DNA of 64,000 nucleotides from Bicyclus anynana (GCF_947172395.1 NC_069087.1:3782001-3846000); one strand, 5' to 3'; numbered from the stretch's first letter, positions 27,601 through 60,450 are shown. Notes: a model not told the origin generated them from the letters alone. Translations and numbers: made by a program.

Positions 27601-30451
27601 CTCATATACACTTATGACACACACACTCATATACACAGTGGTGATCATAATAACAGCGAATGGATATAATTGGTGTAATACGATTATTTTATCATATCTT
27701 CTGTGTTATCAAGGCTGTGTTTAAAAATTAAAAAAAGTATGATCAATTTTTAATAATATCTACCAGATAGACTCCTCTGAATTTTTCTCTGATTACAATG
27801 GCCTTAGCCTGTTATACTTAGCCTAGCACAAAGATAACATTACATTAAACAGAACTCTCATAGAAAAAAATGTTCTACATACAATATAAACTCACCAAAA
27901 ATAAAAAATTTGCACAGTCTAAAAAATCTTCCTGTAAACATATAACAATATGTCTGAGCAACTGGTATATAAATATTACAGATAGATGGGTTATGACCAA
28001 ATGAGGATATCTGTGTCATTCACCTTAGTAAAGGTGTGCCTTCACATAGTAATGAGTTATGGATGTATATGGAATGGGGATGATGACTAGGTTTTTAACT
28101 AATTTCAACATAAAAATCTAATATTTATTTAAATTTCAACATAAAAATCTAATATTCTCTGGATATTTGCGAACTAAATAAGATTATAAAATTTCATAAT
28201 CTATTAAAAAAATTTATCGTAATTAGATGAAAATTCATAAATTTTTAGCTTCCTTACATTAAATGTGATATTTTTTAATAAATGAACTATAAACATAAAC
28301 GCACAAATAACAAAGATATTAGTAATTTTGTTTGAACGCCCATACAAATCTAACGATCATTATGTACCTACGACGTCATTAGTTCGTACCATTTTGTATG
28401 GGGCGTTTTTCAGAGATCCGTGACAGCGCCGCAAATCTGACCCTTTAAATTCCTGTAGCTCGGAAAGTAATGATCGCAGACACCCTGTTACTTTTACAAA
28501 TTTGCTTTACTATTAGCATACTCTTAATTTAAATACAATTTAAAAAACTGTCATCATCCTTTTGTGTCAAAGCTTGTACTTATACGTGTCATTTTGTCAT
28601 AATGGACTTACAAGTATAAAATTTTGACTGAATCTTTGATTGAATATTCAGTAGCCCTGAATCTACTTACTGATGTGATCTATATCATTCTATGTGAAAT
28701 AACAGCTTTATTGATCTAATAATGATGCTAAACCAGCTTTTGAGAAATCTCTAAATTAGTTGGTCGAAAAATTACACTATTCTTCACAACAGAATATTCT
28801 GATATAAAGATACTCTATAAAATTGCTTGTGATTGATTCACATAATTAAAAATATACACTAATTTCAAACAAAGATTACATTAAATACTGAAGACCTTAA
28901 AATTTTAGAGATTTCTTTCGTATATATGTATTTACATAGCAAGAATATAAAATATTTTATTATTTATGTGACGTTTGCATGTATTTTCATGTAACAACTT
29001 CTATCTATGTTTATTGATATACTGAATAACAAAACAATGGTATCTTGCCATATTTCAAAAAGCTATGCATGTGTATGGCTGATCTTACATTACAGAAAGG
29101 CATTGCATTTTATTAGCACTGCAAATGCGTGCTAACTGATTATGAAAATGTAATTTTAATAAAACATATTCAATTAAATGAAATAACATATAATTAATTT
29201 ATTTTTCCAAATTCGAGACCTTAACTCAAAACACTTCATTATAGATAGAATTAAATTTTTATGTTTATCGTGATTTAATACAACCAAGATGTTTTCAAGT
29301 GCCCCAATCGCTTAAGAAAAAAATGATATTCTGTCATCAGTTAAATATTCTGTCTTCAAAAAAGCCAAAGGCAAAGCATGAAAATGCAATTCCTTTTTAT
29401 TGCTCAGGTTTTTGATATAACTTTTATTTATAGCAATTTGGGTTACCTTTTACTATTTTGCAGTAAAACTTTATTTAATTCTTTACTGCTGATTTTAAGC
29501 TGATAAATTCAGAATATTAATTTCTAATGAAAAAATGTCATGGCTTGACTGTAATGTACGATCTCCTCTACATCAATATTACTCTTATTATAAAAACTGG
29601 CGTAATTGTATTTGAGACTAGAAACGAAACTCCCGTATTTGTTTTTAATTTCCGTAGCTGACAATGCTAAAAGTACACAATATTCTAGTGTAGTATGTGT
29701 TAGATGAGTACCGTTGTTGTGTTTAGTGACACCGGCGTCCTGCACTCTGTGTGTTTGTCATAGCGTTGCATATCCTGTAGTGTGTGGCGATCCATGTGGA
29801 TTAAACACGTGATAACTTTGCAGATGCGAAAGCTGTCGCTCTGGGACGCTCGTAATCTGTGATATACTAAAAGCGTTAGACGACTATTTGTCCGGGAGAT
29901 TTTGTGGACACTTACCAACGGTTGTGTTTCTAGTGACAAACAATTACGCCAGATTTCGATTAGTGTAAAATAAATGTTGGAATGTAAAAAAGCCTTATTT
30001 TGGTTTGTCAGGGCAAGTTAAACGCTTAACCAATGGCCACGGCGCGGACAAGGCTAATGGCCACGCCGGTAAATTGTATGGACACGTTGAGAAAGTGAAC
30101 GGGCATGACGCTTACAGAACGAATGGACAAGGGGGCAAGATTAACGGGGGGCACGCCTGCAAAGTCAACGGCCACAGTGCAGATAAAGTCAACGGACACA
30201 GTGCAGATAAAGTCAACGGCCACAGTGCAGATAAAGTCAACGGCCACAGTGCAGATAAAGTCAACGGACACAGCGCAGATAAAGTCAATGGTTACAGTAA
30301 AATGAATGGTCACCACCACATGAATGGCCACCACCAAATAAATGGTCACGACCAGTTCAATGGAGATGTGCATGCCAACGAATTAGGCAATTGCAAGAAT
30401 ACCAACGGTGTATCACCAAAGATTCCCAAAAAAGATGCTGTTAAAGTATAA
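15609..30451 (+). CDS. Ttd14: TRPL translocation defect protein 14 homologue (5' end missing)
   Basis: Exons 15609-15737, 22090-22226, 25528-26072, 26804-26991 and 30012-30451 join in one frame; all borders are GT-AG. The first reads [10 protein letters not shown], completed by [16 protein letters not shown] in the second. The third carries [16 protein letters not shown], and the fourth [20 protein letters not shown], typical of the CYTH-like part of this family. In Drosophila TTD14 is reported to bind GTP and phosphatidylinositol 3-phosphate and to be needed for trafficking of the TRPL channel in photoreceptors. The N-terminal AAA/kinase-like P-loop exon is not seen upstream, so the first visible exon begins inside a codon (one base is contributed from upstream). 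The last exon adds a long Asn-Gly-His-rich tail before TAA at 30449. Candidate poly(A) signals AATAAA lie at 30743 and 31342. Family assignment is from recalled sequence features, not a search. Confidence 0.85.
15826..15985 (-). mobile_element. tRNA-derived SINE (family B), partial, reverse
   Basis: About 90 bases after the exon at 15,609-15,737. The reverse strand shows the SINE body with 'gaggagactcgagccgaata' at its 3' end and the 'cctcggcctccgattccgga' head region at the other. It is a degenerate copy in the TTD14 intron. Confidence 0.65.
16000..17485. other. TTD14 intron, no gene
   Basis: AT-rich intronic DNA. A weak SINE-like remnant with 'tggtagagccgtggtcgcac' sits at about 16,335-16,395. 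Nothing else was identified. Confidence 0.4.
17486..19620 (-). mobile_element. Dead non-LTR retrotransposon (LINE) with reverse transcriptase
   Basis: A 5'-truncated LINE lies on the minus strand within a TTD14 intron. Its 3' end is marked by short tandem ATCAA repeats at 17,486-17,513. Reading from the right, 19,482-18,766 encodes fingers/palm sequence ([38 protein letters not shown]). Then 18,721-18,467 has [12 protein letters not shown] and the catalytic FADD box, and 18,450-17,839 holds the thumb and C-terminal part ([13 protein letters not shown]). The three pieces are in different frames. The stretch GKFP followed directly by [19 protein letters not shown] also appears to lack about a dozen residues usually found there. 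The copy therefore cannot be autonomous. The arrangement fits the jockey/CR1-like group common in insects; the exact clade is not determined. Confidence 0.85.
20454..20524 (+). repeat. Minisatellite of about 18-20 bases
   Basis: About four head-to-tail copies of a unit close to 'gcggtgaaaaggtttatt', with single-base differences (gtggtg for gcggtg). It is open in one frame, giving a repeated VKKF/VKRF/GEKV pattern, but no splice or start signal makes it a gene. Confidence 0.7.
21665..21875 (+). mobile_element. RTE-like LINE remnant (end of reverse transcriptase ORF)
   Basis: The plus strand reads [20 protein letters not shown] followed by a Val-Asp-Asp-Glu-Leu stretch, then a frame end near 'cccctcttaagtgggatacg'. 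This matches the C-terminal end of a lepidopteran LINE polymerase and is the better copy of the remnant at 11,310. It is 5'-truncated. Confidence 0.6.
22260..23190. repeat. TTD14 intron with decayed repeats
   Basis: At 22,265 the phrase 'ctagcgacgcccgcgacttc' is the edge of a repeat also seen at 25,143 and 45,117. At 22,880-23,070 'gaagcgatatggctgaaatt' and 'ccgcgggatttgtgaaaaat' belong to the same kind of element. No coding sequence remains. Confidence 0.45.
23197..23507 (-). mobile_element. Short inverted-repeat DNA element, CTCAGACCAATT family
   Basis: The element starts CTCAGACAAATTAT and ends ATAATTGGTCTGAG. It is flanked on both sides by the same 8 bases, AAACTAGC (23,189-23,196 and 23,508-23,515). 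An 8-base target duplication is the signature of the hAT superfamily. At 311 bases it has no transposase, so it is non-autonomous. A second copy in opposite orientation is at 59,052-59,377. Confidence 0.88.
23806..23970 (-). mobile_element. GC-rich short inverted-repeat element (CTATAG ends), reverse copy
   Basis: The reverse strand carries the 'cactcccatcatatgcgggc' type core and ends near 'cgaagtccccgagctataa'. Two copies on the plus strand are at 58,211-58,380 and 61,337-61,494. Its right-hand terminal repeat is degraded. The GC-rich core contrasts strongly with the surrounding AT-rich intron. Confidence 0.6.
24841..25148 (+). mobile_element. tRNA-derived SINE (family B), near full length
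   Basis: It begins with a tRNA-like head ('gtgatagcccagtggatatg', then 'gggatcgaatccggtccggg' as the B-box region). The body is 'tctcaaacggtgaaggaaaa' and 'gtgtgaagtctgccaatccg', and the end is 'gagccgaatatgggttgata'. It is the reference copy for the fragments at 13,884, 15,826, 41,025, 42,786, 43,770 and 51,362. The tRNA part has no proper acceptor stem, so it is not a tRNA gene. Confidence 0.8.
25150..25525. other. TTD14 intron end
   Basis: A repeat edge with 'gcggacgcccgcgacttcgt' starts at about 25,151; the rest is intronic up to the acceptor TTCGCAG at 25,521-25,527. Confidence 0.5.
26073..26803. other. TTD14 intron, AT-rich
   Basis: Very AT-rich intron with runs of ATATAT and poly(A/T). 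Nothing else seen. Confidence 0.5.
26992..30011. other. TTD14 last intron
   Basis: AT-rich intron. It contains a (TC)n run at about 27,155-27,180, a direct duplication of 'atttcaacataaaaatctaa' around 28,104-28,155, and a likely interspersed repeat at about 28,330-28,490 ('tttgtatggggcgtttttca'). No exon recognised. Confidence 0.45.
30161..30300 (+). repeat. 24-base tandem repeat coding the TTD14 C-terminal tail
   Basis: Five near-perfect copies of a 24-base unit (aaagtcaacggccacagtgc plus agat) encode K-V-N-G-H-S-A-D repeated in frame. They sit inside a wider Asn-Gly-His-rich tail spanning 30,012-30,451 ([27 protein letters not shown]). The copies differ by single silent changes (ggccac/ggacac, agtgca/agcgca). 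The tail is hydrophilic and probably disordered. I infer it is a lineage-specific extension beyond the conserved TTD14 fold. Confidence 0.85.
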
Positions 30452-33400
30452 TTTTATTTCCGACTTAGTTACGTTATATATTTAAGGAAATTATCATTAT
30501 CACTGTATGGCAAAGTTACACCTCTTTTCTATATTAAACCGCTTATCTCGAAAAGTACTGAAAGGTTTTTCTTTTTCAAGAAGTATGTTATTTTGGTATG
30601 GCGGTTTCTTAGGAAGCAAGGGATGTTACGAAGATCGTTATAGGAGTCAAATATTTTAAAATTGATGTTGATGAAGTCGAAGTACCTCCATACCTATGTA
30701 AAATATGAATTGAATGTAAACTGAGCACCTCTAACTTGTATTAATAAATTCGATTAGTCGATTTTATTCTATGCTAGAGTTGCTGTCATCTAAATCCAAT
30801 GCTAGCGCGTGTAAATGTTATAATAATGACTATGCTGGAAAATTGGTAGTTTGAAGTATTATGCTTTGGATCAAAACTAGCTAAGTCAATGTTCCAGTTT
30901 ATCATATTCAGAGTTGAACATTCGTAACATCCGTATTGTATAGTGGTTGCAAAAGGTCACTTTATCGAGTTTGAAATTGTGGTGTGGTTTGATCTGCAGG
31001 CTTATGATGGGATGTTGTAGAATTTAATATACCACCTATTTAGAAATTTGTCAACTGCATAATGCGTAAATAGCTAAAAACATTAATTTTTGTCACTATC
31101 ACTTTTGTATGCAACACGTTTTAGGCGGTCATTGGACCGATGACAGGCTGACGGGTCAGCTTCTATAAATAATATAAAATTCCATTTTATAACATTTCAA
31201 TATATTGTACACCAAATCTTAAATTATACGTAGGTATAACTGTAGTTTAAGTACTTAAAATGAAATCGAAATATGATATCGCAAGTTTACTTGATCTTTA
31301 TGTATATTCCTACATAATATTGTGTATTAATTCATATGCCAAATAAAGCAACTATTTTTATAGTATTTCTTAACTACAAAATATTTTTCATATTGATAAA
31401 AATGCGATGCGTCAATAAAAAAATTGCCGATAATTAATGAAATGTTTCATTATTTATTCAAAGGTATAATTAATAATTTTAATATAGTTTGTGCCTTTTT
31501 ATGCAGTATTGAATTCTTTGAATACATTTTGCATGTCATATAGTACTTAAAATATTGCTGTGAAATACATTAATAGGTATTGTTGCAGTGTAGCAAAGTT
31601 TTTATTATAAAGTCAATTTTGATCGATTTTTTAAACCATGTAGTTTGGCGTTATTGGATTTTGAAGTAAACAGTCGAGAATTAAATAAATGTGTAATCAT
31701 TTATTGCTGCATTACTTCTTAAAATCCAATGGTGCATAATCAGCCTTCATACAAAATTTTTCAACACATTTGTGTGTAAATTATGGTTTTAATGGACTAA
31801 GATCCGGCATGAAAGCAGTAAAATAAATAACAGATGAGAGTATATATTTCTTATGCCAGATCTCATACTACTCATACTATTATTTCTTATAGAAACTTAT
31901 AAACAGCATAGTTTATAATATTAACTGATTTATATTTTTCTTTTCAGAGATTTAGTCCTTGCACAGTAGGGAATTTTCAAACTTTTTGCAAATGTTTTGA
32001 AAAATTTTGTCAAAATTTTATAAGGATCATAATTTAATTACCAACTTACCATATTTGTAAGATAAACAATTCAATTGAAATTTCACACCTCAGTGTTGTT
32101 TATTCACTAGTAATAATCAGATTTTAAAGTATTAAAGATTAATAAACGTACAAATAGAAGCTTTGTGTATTTTGAAATACATATATGATAATTTTGTAAA
32201 TGAAAAATATCTTATCACATATACATTTATAGCATCATGTAGTGGCCTTTGAAGAAAAATTAGCGAGCAATAATAATATTGAAATGTAGAAATGCTATTT
32301 ACTTATTATTTTTGAATTTAAATAGTACCTTTACTTATAAGTGAAATCTTAAAATGTAATTTATAGAGTACCGGTCATTTCTAGACTCTGAATGATTGTA
32401 ACAGACATGTCTGCTTATGAACTATCGTAGAGATGCATCTAATGAGTAGCAGCATTGTTAAAAGGCTGTGTTAATTAATATTATTAGAGCTATCTCAGCT
32501 TAAAAAATTATGGAAATAATAAGTAATCCTTATAAGGTTGCATGTGATACAAAAATGCTGTACTTAATTTTTTTACACAAGAATCATTATATTGAGAAAC
32601 ATTAGTCTACACAAAAGGTTAATACTTTTTAGACATTAATCTCAAAATTGCATGTTTTACCTTTTAGCACTAGTTTCCTTGAATAAAGACAATGTGCGCC
32701 TGAAGAATTTGTTTTTTTCTCAGTTTTCATTTAGCAACAAACATAGCTCACTGATATTTTTAATTTAAATTGTTGTAAACTAATTTCTCTTTAGTGCAAT
32801 CTATGATGATGTAGCGCTTGAACATTGAAGAGATTCGTTGGCCATTGGTTTGTGTGCAGACTCGTAAGAGTATGACACATGATAACTTGACAGGTATTGC
32901 ACCAGCGTGCCTTATAAGTAGGTTTAAGTAAACTTAACTTTGAGACTTGCCACCGCACCTAAATGACGACCAAGACCACTTTGTCAAGAGTGTAACGACA
33001 AAGAAGAAGAAGTAAACTTAAGATAAATAAAAAATAATAAACAGATTACCAATGTTACATGGGATACCAATGCCTATATTAGAGTAAGATAAAGTGCATG
33101 CTGAATATACTTATAAGCTGTAAGCTTACCACTTGAAGAATAGTATGGTTTTAAGTTTCGTTGCTTAAAGACTACACACATTAGTCTATAGTACTATCAG
33201 GAAATACAGTGCTACAGTAATATTTAACAGGAGCACCTAGCGAATTAGCGATGACTGTAAACAATTTGGAAGGAGTCTGCAGACTGAAGTGCAACAGTGT
33301 TCGAAAGATAGCTAGAACAGCTTACTAGGAGAATCGTTAATGGACTTACTCCTGATGACACAATAATCTTTAACCAACCGATGAATGGCTCAATGTTGAA

Positions 33401-33560
33401 TGACAGATTGCCAGATACAGTAACAGTTTATGAGAAAAAAATAGGCTACAATCCTGCTATATAATAGATTGGAATACAGCAATGCTGATTGGTGGTAGAA
33501 GCATCAAGCAAGCATGGCGACTGGCTTTATTCTTCCATCTCTGTCACAGAATCAAAGTTC
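30452..33560. other. TTD14 3' region and intergenic DNA
   Basis: It begins with the 3' UTR of TTD14 (AATAAA at 30,743 and 31,342). A LINE-like 3' tail ending in GAA repeats lies at about 32,935-33,012 ('gccaccgcacctaaatgacg'). No gene recognised in the rest. Confidence 0.45.
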
Positions 33561-33571
33561 TAGTAGAGCGA

Positions 33572-33680
33572 ATCTATACTAATATTATAAAGCTGAAGAG
33601 TTTGTTATTCTATATTGTCCCCGTACTCCTACGGGAATTAGAAACCGCGCGGGTGAAACCGCGCGGCGTCGGCTAGTTAA
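33572..33680 (-). repeat. Repeat with 'gacgccgcgcggtttcaccc' end, short copy
   Basis: Reverse-oriented short copy of the element that is also at 41,104-41,300 and 44,033-44,200. The minus strand starts 'ctagccgacgccgcgcggtt' and ends 'gctttataatattagtatag'. This is a common lepidopteran repeat end; no protein remains. Confidence 0.6.
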
Positions 33681-33779
33681 CATTATAAATTCCTAAATCA
33701 ACTGAAGGTGTTGAACTTCTCCTTTTAATAAAGCAATGACGAAGAGGATATTGAAAAAAAAACAGATATTTCTCATATT

Positions 33780-36051
33780 TTATTTTCTTACATCATTGAG
33801 CTTTTGTTCTTTATACATTTTAATGACCTTTTTGCCTGGCACAAGTCCTTGAGATAGGCCAGGCCGTTTTTTCTTATGGCCAGCTTTTCCCTCCCAGAAG
33901 TCATCATGTGTATGTGAGGAAACTTCCAGCTCAAGCTGTGGTGGTGGTGCAGAAGTCATTGTACCAGATCCCTCGCATACAATTGATTTTAACTTCTGAA
34001 AACACAAGAATGATTGTATTATAATTTTAATTCCAGCCAAATTGCTTATAATTGATCTCACTTTACTTTTATTTGTCCACAAAACCCACGATTTTGGGGT
34101 CAATCTCATTCATACATAAGTGTTACAGATAGGTGTGTGTGTCTGTGTAGCTGGTTGGTCCAGGTTATTATTGTTAATAATTTCTCTAATTAATATATGT
34201 AAATAGTTGGGTTAGTTACACCAATAATAAAATAACTCTAGAACAGACCTGGATAAAATTTTGCACAAACTCAATGAAGGAGCAATCTATCAGTAACAGA
34301 ATTTTCGAATTTGATTCGGTAGATGCTTAAATTACCTACAACCTTGCAAACTTTACCATTTTATAAAAATAAGTATAGATTACAAAGTATTTTTATCCAA
34401 ACATTCCCACAGGGACAGGATCTATGCAAGTGAAACTTTATGATCATACACTACATGACATACTAAAAAGTCATTTGATCAGATTATGGTCTAGAGACTG
34501 ATCTCCAATAGACCAACAAACAAGAGAAAAAAAAAGACATTCCCACAGGGACAGGATCTATGCAAGTGAAACTTTATGATCATACACTACATGACATACT
34601 AAAAAGTCATTTGATTGGATTATGGTCTAGAGACTGATCTCCGATAGACCAACAAACAAGAGAAAAAAAAAAAAAGAAAATTCCACAGGGACAGGATCTA
34701 TGCAAGTGAAACTTTATGATCATACAGGTTTGCATTTTTGTTTCAGATTTGAAATTACTACTCAATATTAGCATTCAATTTAGGTGTTACGTGCATCCAA
34801 ATTTGATCATTACAAAATTTTAGGAAATTAAAATGTACCTGTTTTTCCACATCCATTTCCTCTGCAGTCTTCTGTATATCTGAGTCATGTGCGTATTTAC
34901 AGTTGTGACCAAAACGACACCTACCCTTCCTGTAGTTCCAGCATATCTTCTTGCCATTGATCATTTGGGCATTGTCTTTACCTGGAACCTTAACATTCAT
35001 GGCCTATGTACTTGACGATTATATGTAATATTGGATACATTGATGGGCCAATTTTGAATCTAATATATTATTTCTTTTTATAATAACTCCACTTTATTAT
35101 ACACACATATCCATACATACACATATACACTATTGTATGTAACTATGTTATTTGTTTACAAATAATTGTGTCTTGGTAGATGAGCGGGGCACCCGGTAAT
35201 ACAGGTTTCTACCTAGTACATAGGTTCTTGCAACTAATATTGTATGTAATACTTTAGTTAATGAATAAACGTTTTTTTATTTTAATTTTTCATTATACAT
35301 AATATTTATAAACAAAGAAACAAGATTGAATAGATGTTACAAAGTATGATTTTCATAAAAATTAAATTTTCAATTACTTATGTGATTGTAGGCTAATAAT
35401 CATAATTAGTTGCATTACTAGAGAGCATAACTGGAAACTAATCACAGTTTAATAATAGCCACCAATATCAATACCAAGTTATTGCACTTTTGTTTTAAAT
35501 GCATTATCAATATAACATCACATTACTATCAGATGACTACAAAAGCTAAAGAACTAACTGTATATTGTTTTGAAACAATACTAATGTTTTCTCATACAGT
35601 TTGAATTATTTAAGTATTTTCATAACAATATATGATCCAGAAATTACTGCACAATATACATTTTGTACACATTTGGAGTTGAATATTGTTATAGCAACTG
35701 GAGTGATAGTAGTCAATAGTATAAAATTTAATAGAAAGTCAACATATACCATTTTAACATGTTTTTCTAGTATTGCAGCTTTGGCTAGCTCTGCCTCAGC
35801 AAATGGGTTTGAAAACACTGATGTGTGGAGACTGTTTTCACCAATCGCTGGTTTTGGAAGCTTGGGCTTTTCAGCGTCGTACTGATCATCAGTCTTGGGA
35901 CTCTTTGGCCTAAAATAAAATAACAGTAACATTATGTTGATGTTGGTCAATAACATTTCATTGGTCAATAGCGAAAATTAACGTACTTTTCATCACCACT
36001 TTCGTCTTCTGTTCCACTTGACGATGTACCATAATCTAACAGCGCATTCAT
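33780..36051 (-). CDS. Small CCCH-type zinc-finger protein
   Basis: Four exons on the minus strand: 36051-35987, 35909-35750, 35003-34839 and 33995-33780, with good GT-AG borders. They join in frame to 201 residues from ATG at 36051 to TAA at 33780. The N-terminus is MNALLDYGTSSSGTEDESGD, acidic and Ser-rich. The second exon has an NPFAEAELAKAAILEKHVKM helix. The third holds one CCCH finger (C-x7-C-x5-C-x3-H in CWNYRKGRCRFGHNCKYAH), a fold that usually binds RNA. The last exon is basic (KKKRPGLSQGLVPGKKVIK). The spacing of the Cys and His ligands is seen directly; RNA binding and a nuclear role are inference from the finger type. An AATAAA hexamer overlaps the stop codon (AAATAAAA), so a very short 3' UTR is possible. 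I do not recognise the orthologue. It is transcribed away from Mi-2, whose start is 2.3 kb to the right. Confidence 0.8.
34401..34735. repeat. Tandem repeat of about 136-141 bases, 2.4 copies
   Basis: The unit beginning 'acattcccacagggacagga' occurs at 34,401, again at 34,537 and partly at about 34,678. It contains 'ctttatgatcatacactaca' and ends in an A-rich run. The copies are almost identical. It lies in the last intron of the CCCH gene (33,996-34,838). Confidence 0.9.
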
Positions 36052-38328
36052 GTTATTTTCTTTAAGAGTTCCCACTTCCCAGACAAAGCTTGTATATTTC
36101 CACCTCAGCGAACAACTTGGACTCTAAAGTAAGTAGTCACCAAGTACATCCAATGAATCTTCTGATATATAGAACGGTCTGGCAAATGTTTGGGCAAATT
36201 AAAATTATCCTTTTAAATCACACAAAATCATTTTCCAATAATTAAATTCTAGTCCGAATCAAACAGTAAATCAATTTATAGGATAACGAATTCCGAAATA
36301 AATAATAATCAATCCAAATTTCAATTACACCAGAAAGTGACAGGTGATATTTGACAAGAACACTGACAGCGAAAAAAAAATAACAATCAATAATTCAGAA
36401 ACAGATTAAATAAAAAAAGCCGCTCTGCGTTCTAGCTTTTTTGTATTGATTGTTTATTAAATAGCTAGGAACATTATGAATACGTTCTACTAAGCGATCA
36501 CAACGATCGCGCTCACGACCACAAGTTTTCAAAAAAGAAAATTTTCTTTTTCGTTTTAGGCAATTCTTAAAAAATATATAGAAAAGATTCTATATCTTTC
36601 ATGATTTTCCTAGACATATATTGTCGGTAATCGATCTCGTGAGTGCGACAAAGGTTACGTGCAGGCACAAACAAGATAATATTTTTGTCTTTACAAATAA
36701 ATTAAAAATCATTTATTTCAATTAATTAGGTTATTTATTGCATGGTTTTACCACGTATATTATAATTATATATTAAGTATTGCATGGTCGTACCATGTAG
36801 TTACAACATTTTGTATCAAGTTTTACAGCTTCCTTTTTCTCGACCATTCAAACACATTATCTTGTTATTGTTATAATATTATGAACATATTTATGTTCCG
36901 TATGTCTGGCCGTCCGTTCGTTCGTCCGTTTGTCTGTCTGTTTGTCTATCTGTCTGTTACCTAGGAGTGTGGCTACCGCCGTATCAGCTGTATTAATGAT
37001 ACGGGGCCCTCGTTACCCGTACTACAGGGACCCCTTACGTGTGAAAACAAAAAATAGTAAGATATAATCCACAATCTCACTTAATCTGGTGCTTCCCGAA
37101 AAAAAAACATAAAATAAATGCCAGAACAGAAATCGAAAAAATGCAATATATTTTTTCCTGGGTTATGCGTGTGCTAAAAACCATAAGTTGTAAACATCCT
37201 ACTTAAGTTCCTACTAAGTTAAGTCCATGGCTAAGTCACTGTCATATTTATTTTAAGCAAGCATTTTTGTTACTTTTGTAAGAAATCTTTACCCTTCATT
37301 TAGCCCCCAACCAATTTTGATACTTAGTAATTTACTATATAAACCACCTCCCTGCCAAACAAGTTTGTAGCATAAAAATCAAGGACTCTCATACACACTT
37401 GTGAGAATCTCTAGAACTCTTTGATCCGGCCTTATTGTAAAATCCATTATTAGCAGATATTTACTAACTATGGACTACCTCCCTGCCAAAATTTATCTTT
37501 CAACGTCAAGTGATTTTCGAAATTTCGTGAGAATGACCTTTCGCATTTGTTTATTAGGAAGACTAGCCGACAACCGAACAATATTTTCCCCGTTTTGGCC
37601 ACATTTTTGATCGGTGCTTTACTCCTATTGGTTGTAGCTTGATGTTATGTAGCTTATATCCTTCCTCGTTAAATGAACACAAAAAAAATTTTAACCATTA
37701 CTTCGTCAGTAGGTAAGGCAGAAGTACGAAATTGTCTATAAGAGGTGAGCAAATGTTGTGTGATGACGTCACGTACAATATCGCGACCTTTAGCGGGAGT
37801 CGATATTTATGAGAACTTTGAATGCATGTAAAATTATAACTATTTGGTATTTTTAAATAAAACAAAAACTAGTGTATTTGTATATAGTATAAAAGCTTTA
37901 ATGTAACGAAGTTTCAAATGATTTTGCGTACCTATTTTAGTAACATTATTCATTTCGCGAATATTTGCGGGTGTCCGCTATTTGGTAATTAATTAGTCAG
38001 AATTTCGGAATATTTGTTGATGAACAATTTAAACAAATAAATAGCATGTAAATATCGCATAAAAATTAATGCAGTGTAGTCTGTAGGGTTCCTTATATTC
38101 TTTTAACCTGCATCTTGCCGTTATCTCATTTTTAAGCTGTATATTTAGACGTGTATGAAAGAGAAAACAAATCTTGCTATTTCTTGCTAGTTCGTTCGTC
38201 GTAGCGTAGTGACGGCGGCATCAATTTCTGAATTAATTACCATTTGTCGCAAAAACTGCGCGTCCTTTACCTTTTCTAAACTTGGAAATCTTCAATTTGT
38301 GTTTCGGTTGTGATAAATTGTATTCTAA
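36052..38328. other. Region between the CCCH gene and Mi-2
   Basis: It holds the divergent upstream regions of both genes. A near-direct repeat of 'tattgcatggt..taccacgt/tgt' is at 36,737-36,800 and a (GTCT/GTCC)n microsatellite at about 36,905-36,960. At 37,310-37,560 there are repeat-like blocks ('accacctccctgccaaa' twice). The Mi-2 5' UTR probably starts within the last few hundred bases, but no TATA or initiator can be assigned with confidence. Confidence 0.5.
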
Positions 38329-59561
<21,233 letters not shown>

Positions 59562-60140
59562 GCCCATGGAACTTATTTTTAGCGGAGTTGAAAGCATGCT
59601 GGTAAATTAATATAATCCTCATTCCATTTTTGTAATTATTTTTTTTAACAATTAATATTTTTGTCTTTTACGAACTATTATGAAGACATAAATGAATCTT
59701 GCAAATGGATTTACTATCCAAACGAATGCCCTTTTTGAATTATGCACCTATTAGGTATTATAATTATTATTCTTGAAAGTATTTTTATTGACATTTTCAT
59801 TGTGTGTTCATTATATGATTGGTGGTCAGTTCTCCTTAAGTGTAACTAGAGGTTGTTAATGAGAAATGGAATTGAAAAAATTAACGACTCTCAGGTCCTA
59901 GTATTTTTATATTGATTTATTTTTAAATACACGAGGAAATTCTTTTAAATTAAAATGAAGTCTTTAAACGAACAATAAATTGGAATGAATATATTTTAAT
60001 AATATTTGCAAAAATAGCAATTTCGAACACACTTATATTGATTATCGATTTCTTAATTTCAAAACGCTAACTGCGTTGCGCGAAGTGCCACGTTTTACTA
60101 AGTGGGCAGTGACCAGTCCTCTTATTATTATACTACAATC
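59562..60140 (+). other. Mi-2 3' UTR and downstream DNA
   Basis: AT-rich sequence after the stop at 59,559-59,561. The best poly(A) hexamer is AATAAA at 59,974. No other gene seen. Confidence 0.55.
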
Positions 60141-60144
60141 AATT

Positions 60145-60310
60145 TAAGACAAAGAGCCTCAATAGCTCAACAGTAAGAGCGGTCAGAATCATGACAGAAG
60201 GCTGGTGGTTTGATGCCCGCCACGTTGGTGTATTGTCGTACCCACTCCTAATACAGTCTTTCCCGACTAGTTAGAGAGGCATGGGAATATTGGTCATATT
60301 TATAAATGTA
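60145..60310 (+). mobile_element. tRNA-derived SINE (family C), degenerate
   Basis: The head 'gcctcaatagctcaacagta' and B-box 'ggtttgatgcccgccacgtt' are followed by 'cccactcctaatacagtctt' and 'gggaatattggtcatattta'. Same arrangement as 43,461. Confidence 0.55.
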
Positions 60311-60450
60311 ATTATAATTATGACAAATATTCATCAAAAGAAAAAATACTACATTATTCGTCATACTTATTGCCGGAAGATAATACAAAACTTCAGAGCG
60401 TTGACCTGTCACCCGCACCATCCTATAATGAACAGACTATATATATATTT

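Noticed and set aside
30026..30373. Minus-strand open frame with repeated VDFICTVA
   Set aside because: It is the complement of the TTD14 tail repeat; the plus frame continues the upstream exons and ends in a stop with a poly(A) signal beyond.
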